In this document: positions 5,610 to 11,370 of the stretch, piece after piece
Layout of the letters: the number at the start of each line of letters is the position of its first letter
Numbering within the stretch: the stretch's first letter is position 1
NCBI GenBank assembly: GCA_937138955.1
Contig: CAKZPJ010000582.1
Coordinates: 1 to 11,370, forward strand
Length of the DNA: 11,370 nucleotides
Origin: an uncultured Flammeovirgaceae bacterium
GTDB lineage: Bacteria > Bacteroidota > Bacteroidia > Cytophagales > Cyclobacteriaceae
Direction of reading: 5' to 3'
Notes under the pieces: model-generated
What the model was told of the DNA's origin: nothing
Seen by the model: only the letters and a program-made list of their open reading frames with translations
Database searches by the model: none
Program-made: the position numbers and the translations under genes

Positions 5610-6926
5610 TTACTTCGCTAGCCTTTTGCTTAGTGCTTCAAGGGATACTCCTTTAGTTTCGGGCATTTTGAATTTTACCCACAGAAGTTGCCAGACCATC
5701 ATAACACTAAAAAACGCAAAGACAATCCCGGGGCCAACGGTTGAAAAGAGTACTGGTATGAACGAAGGAATCATGGCGGCCAGAACCCAGTGAACAGAAG
5801 ATCCGAAAGCTTGACCCGAAGCTCTCAGGTGGTTAGGGAATAGTTCTGAGATAAATACCCAAATTACCGTTCCCTGACCCATTGCGTGAGCGAAAACAAA
5901 AATAAATAGAAATATTACGACGGAAATTCCTTCCCAGTTGAGGAAGAACGCCATCGAAATCAGAGCCAAAGAAATGATGTAGCTAAATGAGCCGATATAC
6001 ATCAGGCGTTTTCTTCCCCACCGATCAATTAAAGACATGCCAATCATCGTAAAAACTACATTGATAAATCCAATACCTACGCTGCTTAAGAATGCAGCAC
6101 TTTTACCTAAACCGGCTTCTTCTAGTATTCTGGGAGCGTAGTACCAAAAAGCATTAATACCGGAGAACTGATTGAAGAAGGCAATAAAAAATGCCAGCAA
6201 GAGTGGGCCGCGATATTTTTTCATAAAGATACTTTCGGCATGAGTGGGGGTATCGGCCGTAATTTCCTCCGCAAAGGCATCAAAATTTCGTGATGGATCT
6301 ACTATGTGCAAGACATTTATTGCTTCTTCTTTACGCCCTTTTATCAGCAGCCATCTAGGACTTTTAGGTACGCTAAACACAATCAAAGTGTAGAGTAGTG
6401 CCGGAAATGCCTCAACGCCAATCATCCAGCGCCAAGCGTACTCACCAACGTCTCTCAACAAATAGTTTGAAATGAATGCGATCAACACTCCGAGCACAAT
6501 ACTGAACTGATACATAGCCACCAGTCTTCCCCGATCTTTGGCGGGAGAAATCTCAGAAATATAGGCGGGGGCTGCAATAGTGGAAGCTCCTACTCCCAGA
6601 CCGCCGATAAATCGGAAGAAAGCAAAAGTGTAGGGATCGTTTACTAAAGAGGAACCTACCGCTGAAACAAAATATAATATGCCAATTCCTATCAGGGTAT
6701 TTTTCCTACCAAAACTGTTAGTTGGAATACCGCCAAAGATAGCTCCGGCTACGGTTCCCCACAGGGCCATTGCCATCACCACGGTGCCGTGAAAAATATC
6801 TGACGATTGCCAGAGTTCTTGCAACTGCTGATCTGCTCCCGAAATTACGATAGTATCAAATCCAAACAGAAATCCGGCTAAGGCAACGGAGAGCGACCAG
6901 ATTAGAATTTTATTATTCTCTAGCAT
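5610..6926 (-). CDS. MFS sugar porter (xylose/glucose-type, TC 2.A.1.1)
   Basis: A 438-residue inner-membrane transporter with about 12 hydrophobic segments, a typical length for the sugar porter family. Diagnostic motifs: GFLFGFDTIVISGA in helix 1 (18-31), FGRK in the loop between helices 2 and 3 (72-75), RFIGGLGVGAS in helix 4, PKSPRWLL at the end of helix 6 (canonical PESPRWL), NQFSGINAFWYYAP in helix 7 (sugar-binding QQxSGxN motif, with the first Gln replaced by Asn), DRWGRKRL between helices 8 and 9, and PETKG after helix 12 (422-426). It probably moves a monosaccharide in symport with protons or by facilitated diffusion; the sugar cannot be told, and no sugar kinase, isomerase or regulator is next to it. 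A 140-base upstream spacer suggests its own promoter. Confidence 0.9.
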   Translation of the reverse strand: MLENNKILIWSLSVALAGFLFGFDTIVISGADQQLQELWQSSDIFHGTVVMAMALWGTVAGAIFGGIPTNSFGRKNTLIGIGILYFVSAVGSSLVNDPYTFAFFRFIGGLGVGASTIAAPAYISEISPAKDRGRLVAMYQFSIVLGVLIAFISNYLLRDVGEYAWRWMIGVEAFPALLYTLIVFSVPKSPRWLLIKGRKEEAINVLHIVDPSRNFDAFAEEITADTPTHAESIFMKKYRGPLLLAFFIAFFNQFSGINAFWYYAPRILEEAGLGKSAAFLSSVGIGFINVVFTMIGMSLIDRWGRKRLMYIGSFSYIISLALISMAFFLNWEGISVVIFLFIFVFAHAMGQGTVIWVFISELFPNHLRASGQAFGSSVHWVLAAMIPSFIPVLFSTVGPGIVFAFFSVMMVWQLLWVKFKMPETKGVSLEALSKRLAK

Positions 6927-7066
6927 ATTTTACTCACTGAAATACTTTTGACGGGTAATATACTATTACTTTATTACGATGAGTCGGATTTGGCTAGTTA
7001 TTCGCTGGTTTGAGCAGGGGAGTGGGTTCAATAGAGCCATTAGTTGATTTAGAGGGTGGCTTGTAG

Positions 7067-7615
7067 CTATTCTTCCAACAGCGCAGGAGTATCTAGCAAA
7101 GGATCGGGATTATAGAGTGCTTGGTACCAGGCAACAGTAGAGGCGTACCACGTCCAGATATTAAGCGGTAGATAGGCTCGAGCCAATTGCTTATCTCCTT
7201 CACGAGCTAACTGATAGCTACGTAAAGCAACCAGTGCATCGCCTTGGGTCCAAAGGGCAGCCAGCCAGGGGCTACGCTTGCGAAAGTATACCCAGCCAAA
7301 CGTTACGAAGATCAACCAATGAACTCCCTGCAAACGCAGCAGTGGCTGACGATTAGGAAAACGCTTAGGGGAATTGAGCAGACGGAGGGCCGCCCAAATT
7401 AGCGCAATATTATTCAGTGGCCAAGCCACGCCAAATAGCCAAGAAGGCGGCGACCAAGGGGGCGTTTTCTGAGACTCGTACTGCTCATCTGATTGCTGAG
7501 GATCACCACCACTTAAGCGACCAAGAATACTCGCTGCTATTAGGAAAAGAGCACCTTGCCACCAAGTAAACTTTTTCTTGCGGGAGGTCGATGAAAAAAT
7601 AGGATTCCGTTTCAT
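7067..7615 (-). CDS. TspO/MBR family membrane protein
   Basis: A 182-residue protein from ATG 7615 with a basic N-terminus (KRNPIFSSTSRKKK) and about five transmembrane segments (roughly 18-34, 57-79, 98-113, 117-136, 146-168). The segment KTPPWSPPSWLFGVAWPLN (50-68) matches the TspO signature KPxWxPPxWxFxxxW, and YLPLNIWTWYASTVAWYQALYNPD (148-171) resembles the last helix ending in N-P. TspO proteins bind tetrapyrroles and other ligands and are linked to stress and porphyrin handling. The helix 3 region (GVHWLIFVTFGWVYF) is diverged from the usual N..W.p.FFG pattern, so ligand binding may differ. Expressed from its own start; 91 bases separate it from the ABC ATPase gene upstream. Confidence 0.75.
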   Translation of the reverse strand: MKRNPIFSSTSRKKKFTWWQGALFLIAASILGRLSGGDPQQSDEQYESQKTPPWSPPSWLFGVAWPLNNIALIWAALRLLNSPKRFPNRQPLLRLQGVHWLIFVTFGWVYFRKRSPWLAALWTQGDALVALRSYQLAREGDKQLARAYLPLNIWTWYASTVAWYQALYNPDPLLDTPALLEE

Positions 7616-7706
7616 AGGTTAAAAAATTGTTTAGTGTATAACTGATAAGTGCTGAATTGTTTGATAGTTATAGCGAATTTAGGCGGTGCAAAAATCCTGA
7701 CTTCTA

Positions 7707-8363
7707 CTAACCAGACAAATACCCCCATTTGGTTAGTTCATCAGCATCTTCCATAACCTTGGTTCCTCCGTCGTACATTAAAATGATTTTGGTCGTAATA
7801 TCCAACACATTCCGGTAGTCGTGGTCGGTAACGATGAACCCCTTGGTTTCACTCTGCTTTTGAATAATTTCCTTTATCTCGTCTTTGTAAACCGGAGCTA
7901 CTCCGTTAAACGGTTCATCCAGTAGCGAGAATTTACTGTTCGCATAGACCGTAAGTAGAATTTCTAAAACCCTGATTTCACCACCCGAGAGTTCTTTGCT
8001 TTTCTTGTGAAGATGAGGTTTAACTAGAGAGTGGCTTTTTATAATGTTTGCGTAGGTTGGTTCACACATCATCGAGATGATAGCAGACACTTTTAGGTGA
8101 CTGGGTAGATAACTTTCTTGGGGTAAGTAGCTAATCTGTTGATTATTATCGGAGATGTTGTTGATAATTTGGTCGCCTATCTTTACCATTTTACTTTCGG
8201 CGGGCATACAACCGAAAATTATTTTTAGTAGGGTAGATTTTCCCGAACCATTTCTACCGAGTAGGCCAATGATCTCTCCTCTTTTGCAAGCAACGAACAC
8301 ATCGGTTAGAATGTGCTTGGTTCCGAAACTCTTTATGATACTATCTGCTTGAAGCTCGCTCAC
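7707..8363 (-). CDS. ABC transporter ATP-binding protein
   Basis: A 218-residue nucleotide-binding subunit with all ABC motifs: Walker A GRNGSGKST (36-44), Q-loop LPQES with Gln82, signature LSGGE (125-129), Walker B FSLLDEP (145-151) and the switch histidine in VTDHD (His181). The start is GTG at 8363-8361, overlapping the TGA of the upstream membrane protein in GTGA; this overlap decides the start and implies translational coupling. The partner is the 96-residue membrane protein, so the two probably form a small ABC-2-like exporter or membrane-acting ATPase complex. The substrate is not inferable. There is no periplasmic binding protein or second permease in view. Confidence 0.9.
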   Translation of the reverse strand: MSELQADSIIKSFGTKHILTDVFVACKRGEIIGLLGRNGSGKSTLLKIIFGCMPAESKMVKIGDQIINNISDNNQQISYLPQESYLPSHLKVSAIISMMCEPTYANIIKSHSLVKPHLHKKSKELSGGEIRVLEILLTVYANSKFSLLDEPFNGVAPVYKDEIKEIIQKQSETKGFIVTDHDYRNVLDITTKIILMYDGGTKVMEDADELTKWGYLSG

Positions 8364-8650
8364 AGTAAAGCAATTACCCCATTGACGATGAATACGTTAG
8401 CAATGCAAGCTGCCCACAGCACGATTTTGCTGATACCAAGGTTGTAGTAAAAATAGTACTCATTAGCATACCGAAGCTCGTAAACGAAGAACTGAAACAA
8501 CGGAAGGATGAACAGGTAAGCCAATCCCGCATTAGTGCTGAAGGCCCCTTCGTTCACACTACTTCCGAAGAAACCTAGTAATAACGAAATGATGACGGCT
8601 GGTAACAATAGCTTTCTCTGAAACACCCAGATGTACCGAACTCTTCTCAC
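8360..8650 (-). CDS. Small three-helix membrane protein, probable partner of the ABC ATPase
   Basis: A 96-residue hydrophobic protein with segments at about 13-33, 41-60 and 77-96 and a basic N-terminus (MRRVRYIWVFQRK). Between helices 2 and 3 it has ANEYYFYYNLGISKIVLW, a stretch I recognise from small or larger membrane proteins encoded beside ABC ATPases in Bacteroidota; the NLGISK part resembles the amphipathic coupling-helix region of ABC-2 type permeases. It starts at GTG 8650, 13 bases after the amidohydrolase stop; an in-frame TGA just upstream (8656-8654) rules out a longer form. It ends in TGA overlapping the ATPase start. At 96 residues it is far smaller than an ordinary permease, so it is either a minimal subunit that oligomerises or works with a membrane protein encoded elsewhere. 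Substrate unknown. Confidence 0.7.
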   Translation of the reverse strand: MRRVRYIWVFQRKLLLPAVIISLLLGFFGSSVNEGAFSTNAGLAYLFILPLFQFFVYELRYANEYYFYYNLGISKIVLWAACIANVFIVNGVIALL

Positions 8651-8663
8651 CGCTCAGGTCTGG

Positions 8664-10010
8664 CTACTCATTACCTACATCACGCTTTTCACTTTCTTGT
8701 ACCAACGGTTCGTCTTCATATTTAGCTTTATACTTCTCGTATAGTCGCTGTTGCATAGCCGGAAGAGTAATTTCCCTTCCATCAATAAAGGCTTTAGTAA
8801 TTCGGTTGGTCCGCATATCTAAAGCATCGCCTTCGGAGACAAATAATGTGGCGCTTTTTCCTTCCTCCAGTGTGCCGTAGCGGTCGCCGATACCGAGGAT
8901 TTGGGCATTACTTTGGGTAATTAACTGTAGGGCAGCTTCTTTATCAGCCCCGTGAGCAGCGGTAGTACCCGCTATAAACGGCAGATTTCGAGCACTCGCG
9001 TTCATGCCTCGTTCGTAGCCTAGCCCTACCGTTAGCCCCGCTTCTTGTAACTGATGGGGGAGCGCATAAGGTTGGTTCACCGGATCATCGGGGTGGTTAG
9101 GTAGTACGTGGGTGTTGCTGACAATAACAGGAATGTCTCTAGCTTTCAAAAAGTCTTTCACTAATAGAACATCACCGCTGCTAATTAGTACGATGCGTTG
9201 CACATTACGATCTTCGGCAAAGCGGATACTTTCAATAATTTGCTTGGCCTCATTGGCATGAATGTGTAAAGCTCTTGATCCATTAAATAGGCCACCCAAT
9301 GCTTCTAGTTTCAAGTTTAGCTCCTGAGGTTTATCCATCTCCAGGTAGGCAGTAGCATCGGCAAAAAGCTCTTCTAACATTCGGCGTTGCTCATCGTACT
9401 GTTCGTTCTTCACTCGCCTTACCGTGTAGGTGGTACGATCGAATTTCTGGCGGAATCGACCGGGCCAGTTTATGTGCATCGCATCGTCGGACTGTACTAC
9501 GGCATCCTCCCAGTTCCAGGCATCAAGTTGCATTACTGACGACGTGCCGGGAATGATACCGCCTTGCGGAGTGGTCTGCGCTAGTAGAATACCATTAAAG
9601 CGCAGCGTAGGAATAACTTCCGAATCGGTGTTATAGGAAATTACGGCTCGGATATTGGGGTTTAGGTTGCCCCGCTCAGCTTCATCTACCGTAGCACTCA
9701 CCGCCCCAATTTCTTTTAGCCCAACCGTAGTATTAGGAAGAATAAAACCCGGATAGATATGCTGGCCCTCCGCCGGTAAAACTTGGTAATCAGACAAATC
9801 CATATCTTCCAATACGCTGGTTTCAGCCACCATTTCTATTTTTCCATCTCGGAAAGCCACCGCTCCGTTTTCTACAACTTCGCCATTGCCCACGTGTACA
9901 GTAGCTCCCGCCAAAATAATCGGTTGCGATTGGGGCTCACCAGGAGAAGGAACCTGAGCGAAAGTGGATAGGCTGATAATAAAAGCGATAAAGGTTATAT
10001 AGTATTTCAT
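8664..10010 (-). CDS. Secreted amidohydrolase-family protein lacking the usual metal ligands
   Basis: A 448-residue protein with an N-terminal signal peptide (MKYYITFIAFIISLSTFAQ, 1-19), so exported to the periplasm or beyond. It has the composite N-terminal beta-sandwich strand set (ILAGATVHVGNGEVVENGAVAFRDGKIEMV), the IYPGFI turn (85-90) and the C-terminal ILGIGDRYGTLEEGKSATLFV.....FIDGREI of imidazolonepropionase-like amidohydrolases. However, the HxH normally following PGFID is replaced (PGFILPNTT, 87-95), and the metal-binding Asp of the last strand is not present in GLGYERGMN (329-337). Histidines remain at 249, 251 and 301. It is therefore either inactive, structural, or uses an altered site. 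It is next to a second amidohydrolase gene with intact HSH, a pairing common in Bacteroidota; they may form one complex. It leads directly into the membrane protein gene. Confidence 0.85.
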   Translation of the reverse strand: MKYYITFIAFIISLSTFAQVPSPGEPQSQPIILAGATVHVGNGEVVENGAVAFRDGKIEMVAETSVLEDMDLSDYQVLPAEGQHIYPGFILPNTTVGLKEIGAVSATVDEAERGNLNPNIRAVISYNTDSEVIPTLRFNGILLAQTTPQGGIIPGTSSVMQLDAWNWEDAVVQSDDAMHINWPGRFRQKFDRTTYTVRRVKNEQYDEQRRMLEELFADATAYLEMDKPQELNLKLEALGGLFNGSRALHIHANEAKQIIESIRFAEDRNVQRIVLISSGDVLLVKDFLKARDIPVIVSNTHVLPNHPDDPVNQPYALPHQLQEAGLTVGLGYERGMNASARNLPFIAGTTAAHGADKEAALQLITQSNAQILGIGDRYGTLEEGKSATLFVSEGDALDMRTNRITKAFIDGREITLPAMQQRLYEKYKAKYEDEPLVQESEKRDVGNE

Positions 10011-10028
10011 GATTATCTCTTTGTTTTT

Positions 10029-10098
10029 GTGTGTTCAAGTATTCACGTGTTCGTGAGATCTTACACAAGTACACGAACACCTGAACACACGAATACAC
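10029..10098. repeat. Octamer-periodic imperfect hairpin between the two amidohydrolase genes
   Basis: The left arm (10029-10055) and right arm (10072-10098) are inverted copies around a 16-base loop. The inner 9 bases GTGTTCGTG/CACGAACAC pair perfectly, and the outer GTGTGTTCA (10029-10037) pairs perfectly with TGAACACAC (10082-10090) in a shifted register. The arms are built of 8-base units: GTGTTCAA, GTATTCAC, GTGTTCGT on the left; ACACGAAC, ACCTGAAC, ACACGAAT on the right. It fills most of the 95-base spacer. There is no U tract on the minus strand, so it is not an ordinary terminator there; a REP/MITE-like element or an mRNA-stabilising processing structure is more likely. Confidence 0.6.
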
Positions 10099-10105
10099 TT
10101 TGGTT

Positions 10106-11370
10106 TTAATGAATATGTTCTGTATGACCGAACCCAATATCTTCACAGTGAAACAGTTGCTGAATAGTGCGACTGGCCGACTGGGTTGAAGCCCCGTTCT
10201 TCTTGGCATTCTGCATTTTCTGCACTAATCGGGCGCGTTGTTCAGCTACCCATTCTTTCTTCTCTTCATTGGTTTCTATGTCGTAGTAGACTTTACCATC
10301 TACCATTGTTTTCTCTGCTTGAGCGTAGATAGAAAGTGGGTTGTCGGTCCAGAGTACCAAGTCGGCATCTTTGCCCACTTTGATGCTGCCCATCTGATCT
10401 TCTAGGTGAAGTAGCTTAGCGGGGTTTAGGGTAACCATTTTCCAGGCGTCTTCTTCCGACATTCCTCCGTACTTCACTGACTTAGCGGCTTCCTGATTTA
10501 GTCGGCGAGCCATCTCAGCATCGTCGGAGTTGATGGCTACGGTTACTCCGGCCATATCCATCAGGGTAGGGTTGTACGGAATAGCATAGCGCACTTCAAA
10601 TTTATAGGCCCACCAGTCGGCAAATGTAGAACCGCCCGCTCCGTGTTCGGCCATTTTATCGGCTACTTTGTATCCTTCCAGAATGTGCGTGAAAGTATTA
10701 ACATCAAAATCAAATTGGTCAGCTACGTGCATCAGCATATTGATTTCAGATTGTACGTAGGAGTGGCAGGTGATAAAGCGTTCGCTATCCAATACTTCCG
10801 CTAAAGCTTCCAGAGCTAGGTCGCGACGGGGAGCTGAGGTTTGTGCTTTCTGGCGAGTGGACAAAACTTCGTACTCTTTCCAAGCCTGATCGTACTCCTT
10901 CGCGCGGGTGAATGCATCTAAGAATACCTGCTCAACACCCATACGAGTTTGCGGATAACGGATAGAACTGTTATTACTGGAGCGTTTTACGTTCTCGCCC
11001 AGTGCAAACTTAATATGTTCATCGGCTCCCTCAATCAACATATCCTGCGGAGAAGCACCCCAACGCATTTTCACCAGAGCCGACTGCCCCCCAATGGGGT
11101 TAGCCGAACCGTGCAGCAGTTGCGATGCCGTTACTCCGCCCGCCAACTGACGGTAAATATTAATATCATCGGATTCTACTACATCTTTCATGCGTACCAT
11201 GGCCGAGTTGGTGGCTACGTCATTTACGCTGGAAAGGGCAATGTGCGAGTGCTCGTCGATAATACCGCTGGTTAAATGCTTACCGTTACCATCAATTTCA
11301 GTAGCTCCGCTAGCCGAAAGGTTCTGCCCAACTTCGGCAATCTTACCATCGCGCACCAGTACATCCGCAT
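10106..11370 (-). CDS. Amidohydrolase family protein, 5' end outside the window
   Basis: The frame is open to the right edge; a GTG at 11356 is internal, because the preceding codons read ADVL, which continues the family sequence (ADVLVRDGKIAEVG). About 420 C-terminal residues are visible. Counted from that GTG, the metal motif HSH is in GIIDEHSHIA (31-40), further ligand candidates are His198 (CHSY) and His224 (HILEGYK), and the last-strand Asp is in INSDDAE (275-281), so the active site looks intact. The VGKDADLVLW segment (327-336) closes the domain. The C-terminus has a helical extension (EEKKEWVAEQRARLVQKMQ) and a His-rich tail (HCEDIGFGHTEHIH, 403-416). Family members hydrolyse amide or cyclic amide bonds; relatives in Bacteroidota are often about 1000 residues with an extra N-terminal domain. 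Substrate unknown. It probably precedes the second amidohydrolase in one operon. Confidence 0.85.
   Translation of the reverse strand, partial: ADVLVRDGKIAEVGQNLSASGATEIDGNGKHLTSGIIDEHSHIALSSVNDVATNSAMVRMKDVVESDDINIYRQLAGGVTASQLLHGSANPIGGQSALVKMRWGASPQDMLIEGADEHIKFALGENVKRSSNNSSIRYPQTRMGVEQVFLDAFTRAKEYDQAWKEYEVLSTRQKAQTSAPRRDLALEALAEVLDSERFITCHSYVQSEINMLMHVADQFDFDVNTFTHILEGYKVADKMAEHGAGGSTFADWWAYKFEVRYAIPYNPTLMDMAGVTVAINSDDAEMARRLNQEAAKSVKYGGMSEEDAWKMVTLNPAKLLHLEDQMGSIKVGKDADLVLWTDNPLSIYAQAEKTMVDGKVYYDIETNEEKKEWVAEQRARLVQKMQNAKKNGASTQSASRTIQQLFHCEDIGFGHTEHIH

Noticed and set aside
9937..10209. Minus-strand 90-codon frame running through the octamer hairpin
   Set aside because: It overlaps both amidohydrolase genes in another frame and reads through repeat DNA; it is a shadow.

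Overview
The window looks like a chromosomal stretch of a Bacteroidota bacterium, most likely of the Cytophagales type. The evidence is moderate GC with very AT-rich spacers, few recognisable Shine-Dalgarno sequences, several TTG/GTG starts, a paired set of large secreted-type amidohydrolases (one with a signal peptide ending STFAQ), and an ABC ATPase paired with a tiny membrane protein carrying an EYYFYYNLGISK motif. No RNA gene, CRISPR array, phage or insertion sequence was seen. The assignment to a lineage is inference from gene style, not from a marker gene.

Layout. Positions 1-200 hold nothing I recognise. Positions 201-548 (-) are a DUF1801-type gene broken by one amber codon. Divergent from it across an extremely AT-rich 80-base spacer is a PaaK/CapK-like adenylate-forming ligase (633-1892, +), the only plus-strand gene. 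It converges on a minus-strand two-gene operon: a YqcI/YcgG (GntA-type) heme-enzyme homologue (2496-3185) followed, with an 8-base ATGAGTAA overlap, by a DUF1989 protein (1916-2503). Upstream of it is about 470 bases without a convincing gene, containing hairpins. Next come, all on the minus strand: an atypical SDR (3660-4328), an HD-domain hydrolase gene interrupted by a single in-frame UGA (4403-5026), a DUF1330 protein (5084-5521), an MFS sugar porter (5610-6926), a TspO/MBR protein (7067-7615), an ABC ATPase overlapping a 96-residue membrane protein (7707-8650), and two amidohydrolase-family genes (8664-10010 and 10106 to the right edge). The last two are separated by an unusual octamer-periodic hairpin.

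How the genes fit together. The most suggestive unit is the YqcI/YcgG-DUF1989 pair. Characterised members of both families act on guanidino compounds (N-hydroxylation in one, carboxyguanidine deimination in the other), so a small guanidino-oxidation/processing cassette is a reasonable hypothesis. At the right end, two amidohydrolase genes lead with only 13 bases of spacing into a membrane protein/ABC ATPase pair, probably one transcript. One amidohydrolase keeps metal ligands and the other has lost them. Two genes in 5 kb carry a single nonsense codon each in an otherwise intact frame, which points to recent decay, sequence error or, less likely, recoding.
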